The translations under genes were made by a program, and so were the position numbers. Below are positions 16,765 through 24,983 of a stretch of 36,974 nucleotides of DNA, in pieces. Below the pieces are notes generated by a model. That model did not search any database and was not told where the DNA came from. It was given only the letters and a program-made list of their open reading frames with translations. How positions within the stretch are numbered: position 1 is the stretch's first letter; each line of letters opens with the position of its first letter. The stretch covers positions 1-36,974 of the forward strand of contig JALLOG010000017.1 in NCBI GenBank assembly GCA_027717645.1, written 5' to 3'. Origin of the DNA: Desulfobacterota bacterium AH_259_B03_O07. GTDB taxonomy: Bacteria > Desulfobacterota_D > UBA1144 > Nemesobacterales > CSP1-2.

Positions 16765-17115
16765 GTGAGCGTCAAGGCCATATTTTGGTTCATAATACTT
16801 GCAGTGGTTTTATATTTAGGGTTTAAAGTGGGCCCTATATATTATAAAGGGATTATGGGTATCAGGGGTGTGTGTGAGGAGAATATTGATAAGTATCATA
16901 AGTATGGAAAGAGATGGGTTTCGATGAGGATTTCTGAAGATCTGACAAAAATTGGTATACCTAAAGCGAAGAGAAAATATTTTGTAGACGTAACAGATGA
17001 ATCTGTGATAATTACGATCAACTATAGGGATCGAGCAAACTTTTTAGACAGATATACAAAGGTATTCTTTTTTTCTTATGATTGTGAAGGAGTGGTCAAG
17101 AGCGTTTACGACTGA
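16765..17115 (+). CDS. Small membrane protein, DUF4845-like
   Basis: The 116-residue protein has one N-terminal membrane segment (about residues 5-27, IFWFIILAVVLYLGFKVGP) and a small C-terminal domain with alternating strands (FVDVTDESVIITINY). It begins with GTG, 36 bases after lepB, and pyrR follows 9 bases later. Its size, topology and place after lepB recall DUF4845 proteins that follow lepB in many proteobacteria, but the match is from general shape and I am not certain. It may be anchored in the inner membrane facing the periplasm. Confidence 0.55.
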   Translation: MSVKAIFWFIILAVVLYLGFKVGPIYYKGIMGIRGVCEENIDKYHKYGKRWVSMRISEDLTKIGIPKAKRKYFVDVTDESVIITINYRDRANFLDRYTKVFFFSYDCEGVVKSVYD

Positions 17116-17123
17116 TTCATAAT

Positions 17124-17657
17124 ATGGCTGGAAAGGTTTTGATGAATTCTGAAACAATGACAGAGACTGTTACTCGAATCACGAGAGAAATACTCGAAAG
17201 AAATCCGGATGCAAATAAGCTGGTGATAGTGGGAATTAGAACGCGTGGGATTCACCTTGCAAGAAGATTGGCAGATCAGATTGAAAAGAAAACTGGAATT
17301 AAGCCTCCGCTTGGAACACTTGATATTAGCCTCTACAGGGATGATCTTGGAATAAAGGATGAGTGGCCGGAACTAAAAAAAACTGACATACCTTTTACAG
17401 TTGACAAAAAGAGCGTAATTCTTGTGGACGATGTGATCTTTACAGGAAGAACTTCTAGGGCGGCTATAGAGGCGATTATGGATTTTGGAAGGCCTTCCAT
17501 TATCCAACTTGCGGTTCTTGTAGATAGGGGCCATAGGGAATTGCCTATACAGGCTGATTATACGGGGAACAGAATAGATACCAACACTGGTGAGAAGGTT
17601 AAAGTTCTTCTAAGTGAGACTGATGGGACTGATGCGGTAGTCGTAAGTCAGGAATAA
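17124..17657 (+). CDS. pyrR: PyrR bifunctional regulator/uracil phosphoribosyltransferase
   Basis: The 177-residue protein has the type I phosphoribosyltransferase fold. The PRPP-binding motif [16 protein letters not shown] (about residues 97-112) is the PyrR version, and [15 protein letters not shown] and LDISLYRDD are also characteristic. PyrR binds pyr mRNA and promotes attenuation when UMP is high, and has weak uracil phosphoribosyltransferase activity. It is followed two bases later by pyrB and then pyrC, so it heads the pyrimidine operon. I see no anti-terminator/terminator pair in the 8 bases before it or between the genes, so how it regulates here is open. An attenuator elsewhere or a purely enzymatic role is possible. 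Confidence 0.9.
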   Translation: MAGKVLMNSETMTETVTRITREILERNPDANKLVIVGIRTRGIHLARRLADQIEKKTGIKPPLGTLDISLYRDDLGIKDEWPELKKTDIPFTVDKKSVILVDDVIFTGRTSRAAIEAIMDFGRPSIIQLAVLVDRGHRELPIQADYTGNRIDTNTGEKVKVLLSETDGTDAVVVSQE

Positions 17658-17659
17658 AC

Positions 17660-18589
17660 ATGGTTTTTCAGCGAAAACATATACTTGGACTTGAAGAACT
17701 CGATGCCCGGGAAATTAACCTCGTTCTAGATACTGCTGCTTCGATGAAGGAAGTATCGGAGCGCGATGTTAAAAAAGTCCCTGCGCTTAAGGGTACGACT
17801 GTTGTCAATTTATTTTTTGAACCAAGCACAAGGACAAGGTCTTCTTTTGAAATTGCTGAGAAAAGGCTTAGTGCAGATGTTTTAAATTTTACCTTAAGTC
17901 AGAGTAGTGTAATAAAGGGCGAAACGCTACTTGATACTGCTAGAAACTTGGAAGCCATGGGTGCAGGAGTAATTGTAATTAGGCATTCTATGTCTGGTGC
18001 ACCATGGTTGTTGGCAAAAGAGCTTCACTCCTCAATAATCAATGCAGGCGATGGTTCTCACGAGCACCCAAGCCAGGCACTACTGGATTTGTTTACAATC
18101 CGAGAAATAAAAGGGGAAATCGGTGGACTTGTAGTAGTTATAGTAGGAGATATAAGGCACAGCAGGGTTGCGAGATCAAATATCTGGGGATTTCTTAGGC
18201 TAGGTGCGGAAGTCAGAGTTGTAGGTCCCGCAACTCTTATACCCAAAGAAATCGAGTACATGGATGTAAAAGTGTTTTACACATTAGAGGAAGCCTTGAA
18301 AGACGCAGATGTTGTGATAATGCTACGTATACAAATGGAGAGACAGGGATCTGAATACTTTCCTTCACTGAGAGAGTATTCCAAGTTCTATGGCCTGAGT
18401 CGCGAGAAATTGAGGATTGCAAAGGATGATGTGAGCGTTATGCATCCGGGACCGATTAATAGAGGAGTTGAATTATCTTCTGAAGTAGCAGACGATGTTA
18501 ATTCTGTTATATTAGATCAAGTTTCAAATGGTATTGCGGTAAGAATGGCCATGCTTTATCTTGTTGCGTCTGGAGGAAGAAATGTATGA
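17660..18589 (+). CDS. pyrB: Aspartate carbamoyltransferase catalytic subunit
   Basis: The 309-residue enzyme condenses carbamoyl phosphate and aspartate to carbamoyl aspartate, the first committed step of pyrimidine synthesis. The carbamoyl-phosphate loop [13 protein letters not shown] (about residues 51-63) is intact. Also seen are the catalytic IRH (in VIVIRHS), [15 protein letters not shown], the aspartate-binding MLRIQMERQ, and HPGPINRG. No pyrI regulatory-chain gene follows. The start is ATG two bases after the pyrR stop, and the end overlaps pyrC by four bases (ATGA), which indicates translational coupling. Confidence 0.94.
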   Translation: MVFQRKHILGLEELDAREINLVLDTAASMKEVSERDVKKVPALKGTTVVNLFFEPSTRTRSSFEIAEKRLSADVLNFTLSQSSVIKGETLLDTARNLEAMGAGVIVIRHSMSGAPWLLAKELHSSIINAGDGSHEHPSQALLDLFTIREIKGEIGGLVVVIVGDIRHSRVARSNIWGFLRLGAEVRVVGPATLIPKEIEYMDVKVFYTLEEALKDADVVIMLRIQMERQGSEYFPSLREYSKFYGLSREKLRIAKDDVSVMHPGPINRGVELSSEVADDVNSVILDQVSNGIAVRMAMLYLVASGGRNV

Positions 18590-19869
18590 AGTTACTGATA
18601 AAGTCTGGGCGCATAATTGATCCTTCCAGGAATATTGATAGAGTAGAGAACATCCTTATAGAAGAAGGGAAGATTAGTAGTTATCCTGCCGAAACTAAAA
18701 AATTAGAAAAGGATAAAAAAATCAATCTCATTGATGCTTCTGGGAAAACAGTCTCTCCAGGATTTATTGATATGCATGTCCACTTAAGGGAGCCGGGATA
18801 CGAACATAAGGAAACAATTAGAACCGGGTGTGAGGCCGGGGCAGCCGGGGGTTTTACCTCGCTTGTATGTATGCCAAATACAAATCCAATAAATGACAAT
18901 GCTTCTGTTACGGAATATATACTTCTTAAGGCTCGTAAAGAGGGTATTGTTAATGTTTTTCCTATAGGTGCAATTACCAAGGGTGAGAAGGGAGAAAGCC
19001 TAGCGCAGATAGGTGAGATGTTTGAGGCAGGTTGTGTGGGAATATCAGATGATGGAATGCCGGTAATGAATTCAAAGGTGATGAGGCACGCTATGGAATA
19101 TGTTAGGCCTTTTAATATTCCTGTTATTTCCCATGCGGAAGATAAAAACCTTTCTGGAAACGGGGTTATGAATGAGGGATTTTTTTCAAATAAGCTTGGT
19201 CTAGGCGGTATTCCAAATGCATCTGAAGAAGTTATAGTTGCTCGAGATATTACACTTGCCGAGCTTACCGGCGTCCATTTACATATAGCCCATGTTTCTA
19301 CGGCTGGTTCTGTAAGGTTAATTAGAGAAGCAAAGGCCCGTGGAATTAGAGTAACTGCCGAAGCAACACCTCATCATGTTATGTTGACGGATGAGGCCGT
19401 TCTCGGATATGATACAAATGCTAAAGTAAATCCCCCCATTAGGACGGCGGAAGACGTAGAATTTATAAGAGATGGACTTAAAGATGGCACAATAGACGCG
19501 ATAGCGACCGATCACGCACCGCATAGCGAGGACGAGAAAAAGGTAGAGTTTGATCTCGCACCTTTTGGTATTTCAGGGCTAGAGACCGCACTTCCCATTT
19601 CATTAAAACTGGTTACTGAGGGTGTATTAACTCTAAACCAGCTTATCGAGAAACTAACTTTTAATCCAGCTCAAATAGTTAACATAGATCGAGGAACCCT
19701 GATGGTCGGAGCCAAGGCCGATCTCGTGATCTTCGATACTGAAAAAGCTTTTACCGTTGATAGGATGAAATTTCGATCAAAGGGAAAAAATTCTCCGTTC
19801 CATGGCTGGAAACTTACTGGACATGTTGAATATACTATAGTTGGTGGAGAAATAGTATATTCCGCTTAG
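18586..19869 (+). CDS. pyrC: Dihydroorotase (class I)
   Basis: The 427-residue zinc amidohydrolase cyclises carbamoyl aspartate to dihydroorotate. Metal ligands are visible in [10 protein letters not shown] (HxH near residues 64-66), SHAED (about 182-186), the HIAHVST segment and ATDHAPHS, where the Asp is catalytic. The length and the [13 protein letters not shown] motif mark the class I type, as found with non-complexed or ATCase-associated PyrC. It is the last gene of the pyrR-pyrB-pyrC operon. Carbamoyl phosphate synthase and pyrD/E/F are not in the window. Confidence 0.93.
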   Translation: MKLLIKSGRIIDPSRNIDRVENILIEEGKISSYPAETKKLEKDKKINLIDASGKTVSPGFIDMHVHLREPGYEHKETIRTGCEAGAAGGFTSLVCMPNTNPINDNASVTEYILLKARKEGIVNVFPIGAITKGEKGESLAQIGEMFEAGCVGISDDGMPVMNSKVMRHAMEYVRPFNIPVISHAEDKNLSGNGVMNEGFFSNKLGLGGIPNASEEVIVARDITLAELTGVHLHIAHVSTAGSVRLIREAKARGIRVTAEATPHHVMLTDEAVLGYDTNAKVNPPIRTAEDVEFIRDGLKDGTIDAIATDHAPHSEDEKKVEFDLAPFGISGLETALPISLKLVTEGVLTLNQLIEKLTFNPAQIVNIDRGTLMVGAKADLVIFDTEKAFTVDRMKFRSKGKNSPFHGWKLTGHVEYTIVGGEIVYSA

Positions 19870-19998
19870 ATTTCATGGCTCTTAATGATAGCTCACTAGA
19901 CAATTCCCTGTAGATTGCTACAAGGTTTCCTCCGTCCTATCATTGCTTTAGATGTTATGTAATTCGGGGACATAATTTGTAATTCTTAAATTATTTTA

Positions 19999-20155
19999 CT
20001 TTGTCTTGATACAAAGTAACAAAAATCAAGGGCTGTCAAAAAATTAGGATTTATTAAATCAATTCCTACAGCTAAAAATATTTAATTCAGCCCCAACCCT
20101 AAATCTTTTTTTAACGCTTTCGGAATTGATTTTGGCAATTTTTTGAATGCCCGTT
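19999..20155 (+). repeat. ~155-bp dispersed repeat, copy 1
   Basis: It begins with the hairpin CTTTGTCTTGATACAAAG and continues TAACAAAAATCAAGG, then diverged A+T-rich sequence with TTCAGCCCCAACCCTAAAT and a T-run before AACGC. The second copy, 23975-24128, follows the same order of blocks. The opening motif resembles intergenic repeats I associate with Bacteroidetes genomes. Confidence 0.6.
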
Positions 20156-20237
20156 TAAACCATTTTTGCTCTAAAAGGTTTAGAGATAAGATTCATTGAA
20201 GGTCTAAGAAAGTGTCTTCGAATTATTTAACATATAC

Positions 20238-20391
20238 AATGCGAACACTTCGATTAACTCAGTATAGACTCCGTGAAGCAATCTCCCATTTTTGTCATCG
20301 TGAGTGAAATGAAGCGATCTCCAACTTAACACAGAGATTGCTTCGTCGCGTAACCTGTGCTGAGCTTGCCGAAGTACTCCTCGCAGCAACT
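20238..20391. repeat. REP-like palindromic unit, copy 2 (degenerate)
   Basis: It contains GTGAAGCAATCTCCC, GTCATCGTGAGTGAAATGAA, GCGATCTCCAAC, and the inverse AGAGATTGCTTCGTCGCG, with CTCCTCGCAGCAACTGAG closing the unit. This is the same building plan as 2008-2133 and 36755-36829 but more diverged and longer. An insertion with TGTGCTGAGCTTGCCGAAGT resembles another common intergenic palindrome. Confidence 0.6.
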
Positions 20392-20486
20392 GAGACTTTC
20401 AGTTTATATTTTAACACCCAGCTTGGTGCAAGGAGTTTCGTCCTGTTTAATGTATTATATTATTTCGAGAGGTTCATCAATAGGCA

Positions 20487-20711
20487 TTAGGTGATGGCTG
20501 TTGCTGCATCTTCTTCCTTGGCTACCCTAATGCCTTCTTTTTCATCCACTCGACTCAATAGGAGTCCACCTACGACGAAGAATGTACCTATAGAAAGTAT
20601 GCTGAATCGACTAGTTCCTGTAAGTTGAGTAACAACCGCAAAGACCAGGGGTCCGATAAATCCACCGATTCTAGAACTCATCCCGTAAAATCCAAAGAAC
20701 TCACCAGTTTT
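20487..20711 (-). pseudogene. MFS transporter UMF1-type, 3' part after frameshift
   Basis: This frame encodes the missing end of the transporter whose 5' part is at 20678-21784. It resumes with AKTGEFFGFYGMSSRIGGFIGPLVFA, the family's conserved segment, then two more membrane helices and a charged tail. The frame is also open upstream to 20801, but that part is out of phase with the protein. Adding one A to the run of four on the coding strand (T-run 20708-20711) would join both parts into one continuous protein with the expected TRRKTGEFFGFYG. Confidence 0.75.
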
Positions 20712-21784
20712 CGCCTTGTGGGTATCATTGATCCGAAAAATGACCGGCTCAATGCCTGCGTGCCCCCCTGCACGGTGCCGACCATAAAGGCTAGAATCCA
20801 AAAATGAATTGGCTTAGACATAAAATACGCACCGATAGAAATTAAAATGTAAACGAACAACCCCAAATATATACATTCTTTAGTTCTTACATGCTTAGCA
20901 AGATATCCGAAACCATATGAAAAAGGTACTCCTACTAGGACAGTCATCAGGAGAGCTCCGATCAGTGTATTTCTATCAATCCCAATTTCAGCACCATATA
21001 TAGCTGCCATTTTTATTATGGTACCAATCCCGTCGTTATAAACCCAAAAAGCAAAGAGGAAAAACATTAATTGACGGTAGCGCTTTAATTCGTGGAACGT
21101 TGTGTTCAAAAGCTTGTATCCAGCTTTTAACGGGTTAGTTTCTGAAATTCCCAAGTCAGTTTTTGAAGGCTCTTTTACATTCAAGATAAGGGGGATGGTA
21201 AATACAGCCCACCAAATTGATACACTCAGGAATGCAAGACGGGATGCAAGCTCCTTATCCGACATGAATTTTATCATTGCCACATTGATAGCAAGTAGTA
21301 TTCCACCTCCAAGGTAGCCCACTGCATAACCGCGCGTTGAAACTCTGTCCATATCATCGGGTTTTGAGACGTGTGGCAATAAGGAATTATGGAACTCATC
21401 TGAAAGTGAAAACCCTATGTTACCTATTATGAAGAATATTGAAGCCATTAACCAATCGCCTGTTTTTACGAAATAGAGGGTTGCCGTAAATAGAATTCCA
21501 ACGGCGGCAAACACCAGAAGCAATCTTTTCCTAAGCCCGAATATGTTAGCAATGGCGCCTAGAATCGGGGCTAGTAACGCAGATATTAGCAGTGCAATAG
21601 AGTTCGTGTAGCCCCAATAGGCTGTGGCTTTATTTGCGGTTAATGTGGATGCGGCTACATGGCTGTAATAAACTGGTAATATTGCAGCCATTATTGTGGT
21701 AGCGAAGGCGTTGTTTGCCCAATGATAAAGGGCCCATGAATCAATTACTCTTGAGTATGTTGGATATTGGTTGAGAATGGTCAT
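20678..21784 (-). CDS. MFS transporter, UMF1/Atg22-like, 5' part (frameshifted)
   Basis: This 368-codon frame holds about 10 membrane helices of an UMF1-family permease, related to vacuolar efflux proteins. Typical are SWALYHWANNAFATTIMAAILPVYY at the start, NEP-like FSLSDEFHNSLLPHV, and MVGTVQGGTQALSRSFFGSMIP near the frameshift. After MIPT the frame gives a short out-of-phase tail (about 13 residues) and stops at 20678. The rest of the gene is in another frame (20487-20711). One missing base in a homopolymer explains it, so a sequencing error, a real mutation or slippage must be separated experimentally. The substrate is unknown. Confidence 0.78.
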   Translation of the reverse strand: MTILNQYPTYSRVIDSWALYHWANNAFATTIMAAILPVYYSHVAASTLTANKATAYWGYTNSIALLISALLAPILGAIANIFGLRKRLLLVFAAVGILFTATLYFVKTGDWLMASIFFIIGNIGFSLSDEFHNSLLPHVSKPDDMDRVSTRGYAVGYLGGGILLAINVAMIKFMSDKELASRLAFLSVSIWWAVFTIPLILNVKEPSKTDLGISETNPLKAGYKLLNTTFHELKRYRQLMFFLFAFWVYNDGIGTIIKMAAIYGAEIGIDRNTLIGALLMTVLVGVPFSYGFGYLAKHVRTKECIYLGLFVYILISIGAYFMSKPIHFWILAFMVGTVQGGTQALSRSFFGSMIPTRRKLVSSLDFTG

Positions 21785-21914
21785 TTTACACTGAGTCTTG
21801 AAAGATTTTTTTCGGGGTTTTCAACCTGATCCAATTAGTCTTTAATATACATCAGGTTATCGTATATGTCATTGAAAAAGTAGTATCCGAAGTTTTTCCA
21901 TCATTATAGTTGTT

Positions 21915-23117
21915 ATGGGTAAAATACCGAGCCAAATAAATGAAACTGATATAGATGAAAACAAGTCATTACTAAACCGGAATTTTATTCTAACAACGCT
22001 TGCTGCATTTATTTTCTTCTTCAACTTTCATGCATTTATTCTTTTACCTATTAGAATCGAAGAGCTCGGGGGAGGCGCTTCAACGATAGGCTTTATAATG
22101 GGGATAACCGGGGTCAGTACTATATTTACAACACCTGCCGTTGGTGTAGTCGTAGATAGATTTGGAAAAAGGAATTTTCTAGCGGTAGGCGGTCTTTTAA
22201 TGTCACTAACAACTCTTCCCTTTGCTTTTCTTGGTACTCTGAATTTTTTGTATCCACTTTTAAGGTTTGTTCAAGGAGCCGCATTTTCGTTGTGTTTTAT
22301 TTCTGCCGGTACTCTTGTAGTAGACGTTAGTCCAATTTCGAAAAGGGCACAGGCACTCGGTCTTTTTGGAGTATTTACGATAATAAACTATGCACTTGCC
22401 CCATTTGCAGGGAAATTGATAGTTGAGTCATACAGTTTCAGGATCTTCTTCATATTGGTATTTATGTTTGGATTTCTATCGTTTTTGGTTTCACTTTTTA
22501 TAAGGGAGCCTAGGAGGCTATCGCATACAGGTATAGAGCAGGGGAGTTTCTTAAGAACCATCTTTAGAAGGGGTGTCTTTATTGCAGTTCTGGCTACAAT
22601 GATTGCGGGTTCTGGCTTTATTGCGACTGTCACCTTTATCCCTGTATTCTCGAAAGGAATTAATGTTGAATCGTTTCACTTTTTCTTTATCTCCTATACT
22701 CTTTCAGCTTTAGGAATAAGACTATTCGGTGGTTGGATACCGGACAGGTTCGGAAGAAAAAAGGCAATCATACCTTCTCTTTTCTTTTTTTCACTAAGTA
22801 TTTTATGGTTAGGATATGCTTCAAACGATGGCGACTTTACCAAAATAGGTATCTTATTTGGCCTAAGTCATGGACTTTTGTATCCATCTTTTTATGCTTT
22901 GGTACTTGATCTTACACCTGTAAATGACCGAGGTAAGGCATTTTCGATTTGCAGTGTAGCGTTTACACTAGGTGGAATGTTAGGTTTGTTCATATATGGT
23001 TTGGTTGCAGAGTATTACGGTTTTCATTTTATGTTTAAAATGATTGCGATGGTATGTTTATTAGGCTTTGCAGTCTTCAGCCTTTTCGCTAGGGAGAGTC
23101 GAAGGTTATCGATGTGA
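21915..23117 (+). CDS. MFS transporter
   Basis: The 400-residue inner-membrane protein has about 12 hydrophobic helices. The loop 2-3 signature of the major facilitator superfamily is GVVVDRFGKRNFLAVGG (about residues 76-92), and the symmetry-related GGWIPDRFGRKKAI lies at about 272-285. The N-terminal 22 residues are cytoplasmic and polar. It diverges from the UMF1-type gene with about 130 bases between the starts, so the two may share a regulatory region. Substrate cannot be deduced; drug efflux and sugar-type porters both look like this. Confidence 0.82.
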   Translation: MGKIPSQINETDIDENKSLLNRNFILTTLAAFIFFFNFHAFILLPIRIEELGGGASTIGFIMGITGVSTIFTTPAVGVVVDRFGKRNFLAVGGLLMSLTTLPFAFLGTLNFLYPLLRFVQGAAFSLCFISAGTLVVDVSPISKRAQALGLFGVFTIINYALAPFAGKLIVESYSFRIFFILVFMFGFLSFLVSLFIREPRRLSHTGIEQGSFLRTIFRRGVFIAVLATMIAGSGFIATVTFIPVFSKGINVESFHFFFISYTLSALGIRLFGGWIPDRFGRKKAIIPSLFFFSLSILWLGYASNDGDFTKIGILFGLSHGLLYPSFYALVLDLTPVNDRGKAFSICSVAFTLGGMLGLFIYGLVAEYYGFHFMFKMIAMVCLLGFAVFSLFARESRRLSM

Positions 23118-23277
23118 TCGTCAAAAACTAGAGACCGTGAATTGAAATGCATTTTGATTAGCTATCTTTCAAAATGCATAAGAATTTGAGTATTATTAAT
23201 AATAAATTAGCGCTATGAGATTGAAGCTCCCCGCAGGGAGCTACGGGAAATTCTCAAGGTAAATTTAAGTAGAAGAG

Positions 23278-23685
23278 TTGTTAATTTTGACTGGCAAAAA
23301 GTCATCCAGAAAGAATTTTGTCGAGGAGGGTTTGCAGATAGATGTCTCCGAATTTGCTAAGCAAGCTGGTCTCATATTCCCTGTATTCGTCACACAAGCG
23401 GTGTGGGATAGGTGTATATGTTGGGAGCGGAAAGATGTGAGTATAGGTGAGAAGGAAAAAAAGAGGTTGTGGTATGTTCTCAATAATCTCGTTTATGTAT
23501 TAAGGGTGCATCGTCAGTCAAGCAAATCAAATGTTATTTATTTTAATGTTCTTATTGAAAGGAGTAATGAGCGGGAAAATATTATGCTATTATCCCATGT
23601 GGGTCCCATAGATGCTTATGATCGAAAGCCCTGCATTACAGTAATGCTTTCAGAGGAATATTCAGATGAGTCTAATCCCAAATGA
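23278..23685 (+). CDS. DUF6573-family protein
   Basis: The 135-residue protein fits a family of unknown function. It has an opening GLQIDVSEFAKQAGLIFPV, the conserved VTQAVWDRC, a middle RLWYVLNNLVYVLR, a strand segment VIYFNVLIER, and a C-terminal GPIDAYDRKPCITVMLSEE. Homologues, as I recall, are common in genome accessory regions and next to mobile elements, usually as single genes. The start could be TTG at 23278 or TTG at 23287, and neither has a strong ribosome-binding site. It lies alone, between an MFS gene and 800 bases of repeats. Confidence 0.6.
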   Translation: MLILTGKKSSRKNFVEEGLQIDVSEFAKQAGLIFPVFVTQAVWDRCICWERKDVSIGEKEKKRLWYVLNNLVYVLRVHRQSSKSNVIYFNVLIERSNERENIMLLSHVGPIDAYDRKPCITVMLSEEYSDESNPK

Positions 23686-23733
23686 ATTAGAGGATTAGCT
23701 AGACGATAATTAAGGATCGAATAAACAAATACG

Positions 23734-23824
23734 GTAGGAGCGGCTTCCAGCCGCGAATATAATGGCGACCTTAAGGTCGCCATTATATTTCATTGTGATC
23801 AGTAGCGGAGGACTTTAGTCCTCC
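23734..23824. repeat. Cluster of three palindromic modules
   Basis: It holds GTAGGAGCGGCTTCCAGCCGCG (23734-23755), AATGGCGACCTTAAGGTCGCCATT (23761-23784, a perfect 24-base palindrome) and GGAGGACTTTAGTCCTCC (23807-23824), spaced by 5 and 22 bases. Each is able to form a hairpin. The second is long enough to act as a transcription barrier. They are found singly or shuffled at 10546-10607 and 24155-24202. Confidence 0.7.
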
Positions 23825-23974
23825 ATTCTCGTCCTGTAATAGTAGATGCTATTGTGCTATATCTTCTCCTGTTTCATTCACACGTTTCCCAATGAACTTC
23901 CCCTCGAAATTATTTATCGGGGAATCATCTGGGCATAAGCGTTATTGGGGATCTATGATAAGTTTCTTCTTTTT

Positions 23975-24128
23975 CTTTGTCTTGATACAAAGAAACAAAA
24001 ATCAAGGCTGCCCAAAAATTTAGCTAAAAATCATCCACTCCGACTAAGAAATTTGGATTCAACCCCAATCCGCAAATTTTTTTTAACGTCTACGTGTCTG
24101 ATTTTCTTAACGCAATTTTTGGAAGGCC
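23975..24128 (+). repeat. ~155-bp dispersed repeat, copy 2
   Basis: It starts with CTTTGTCTTGATACAAAG, then AAACAAAAATCAAGGCTGCC, and later AACCCCAATCCGCAAATTTT and a T-run before AACGTC. It follows the block order of copy 1 (19999-20155), and the first 35 bases are nearly identical. No coding capacity is visible. Confidence 0.6.
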
Positions 24129-24154
24129 AATAAAATCCTTTTCATTGTCTTGCA

Positions 24155-24202
24155 GTAGGAGCGGCTTCCAGCCGCGATTATGATGGAGACCTTAAGGGCA
24201 CC
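24155..24202. repeat. CGGCTTCCAGCCG module with decayed neighbour
   Basis: GTAGGAGCGGCTTCCAGCCGCG (24155-24176) is identical to the copy at 23734-23755. It is followed by TGGAGACCTTAAGGGCACC, a mutated form of the GACCTTAAGGTC module that has lost perfect symmetry, so the pair is a partly eroded copy of the 23.7-kb cluster. Confidence 0.65.
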
Positions 24203-24488
24203 GCTACATCTTCTGCGTACATTAGGTGGCAAATGAAGCTCAGCTAGATTCTCTATGAAGTTCCTAAGTCTATTATTAATCGGTTTCATATGGCATATCG
24301 TAAGAGATGCTAAGTGTTAAATTTATTTTCAAGGGTAAATTCTTTTGTATTTCAAAATGTGGTTTCCAAAGTATTATAAGTCAGCATTTTATAAACAATC
24401 GGGAAAATATCAAAGGATAGAAGAGGTTAGATTTCTATAATGTGCAGGTTTGATATGAATGAAAATAAATAAATAGGGGTGATAAACA

Positions 24489-24899
24489 ATGAGTGAAGAT
24501 AGAGAGATTAAGCTGCCATTTCCACCACCACCGATTTGGAAATTGATGGGAATTGAAGTAGTTGAGATGTCTGATGGATATTCAAAACTCGTGATGCCAT
24601 TTCAAGAAAAAATTACTCAAATATATGGCTTAGTTCATGGTGGAGCCATTTTTACACTTGCCGATTCGGCAGTGGCAGTCTCGGTTGGTTCAATAGCAGA
24701 GCCCAACAGCAAATTTTTGACAATTGAGATGAAGATAAATTTTTTGGAACCAGTGAAGGAAGGGGTAATAGAAGCAAGGGCTAAGGTATTAAGGAAGGGA
24801 AGGGTAATACCTGCAGATGTTGATATCTTAAATAATGGAAGACTAGTTGCAAAAGCTATAGCAACGTATATTATAGTTGGCGAAAATAAACAATTGTAA
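24489..24899 (+). CDS. PaaI-type hotdog thioesterase
   Basis: The 136-residue protein has the single hotdog domain of PaaI/YdiI-like acyl-CoA thioesterases. The active-site region VHGGAIFTLADSAVAV (about residues 55-70) has the characteristic HGG and Asp, and EMKINFLEPV and GEAxAKV-like EARAKVLRKGR strands follow. These enzymes hydrolyse aryl- or acyl-CoA to release CoA, often as housekeeping for aromatic degradation or CoA salvage. ATG is preceded by a strong AGGGGTGAT. It precedes lysS by 84 bases on the same strand, but co-transcription is not obvious. The substrate is unknown. Confidence 0.82.
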   Translation: MSEDREIKLPFPPPPIWKLMGIEVVEMSDGYSKLVMPFQEKITQIYGLVHGGAIFTLADSAVAVSVGSIAEPNSKFLTIEMKINFLEPVKEGVIEARAKVLRKGRVIPADVDILNNGRLVAKAIATYIIVGENKQL

Positions 24900-24983
24900 G
24901 AACCTATTATCATTGAAACTATTGAATAAAAGATGTGCCTTGATGTATTTCGCCACATTAATTTGGAAGAATAATTCGTCATT

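Larger units (their letters stand above)
19870..20486. other. Repeat-filled intergenic region
   Basis: There is no gene in 617 bases. It carries a decayed CCCTG-type module (around 19896-19921), a roughly 155-bp repeat with the hairpin CTTTGTCTTGATACAAAG (19999-20155) and a REP-like unit (20238-20391). A minus-strand frame at 20204-20389 lies inside the REP unit and is not a gene. No clear pyrC terminator is seen. Confidence 0.6.
23686..24488. other. Long repeat-filled intergenic region
   Basis: There is no gene in about 800 bases. In order it carries: the 22-base module GTAGGAGCGGCTTCCAGCCGCG (palindromic core CGGCTTCCAGCCG, 23734-23755), GGCGACCTTAAGGTCGCC (23764-23781), GGAGGACTTTAGTCCTCC (23807-23824), the ~155-bp repeat copy 2 (23975-24128), a second CGGCTTCCAGCCG module (24155-24176) and a decayed GACCTTAAGG module. 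The last 280 bases are A+T-rich, with AGGGGTGAT just before the next start. Confidence 0.65.

Noticed and set aside
20204-20389. Minus-strand 61-codon frame
   Set aside because: It is located inside a REP-like unit; the reading frame is a by-product of the repeat.
20678-20801. Programmed frameshifting in the UMF1-type transporter
   Set aside because: The slip site is only four A's without a heptamer or a downstream stimulatory structure that I can see; a simple deletion or a sequencing error is likelier.
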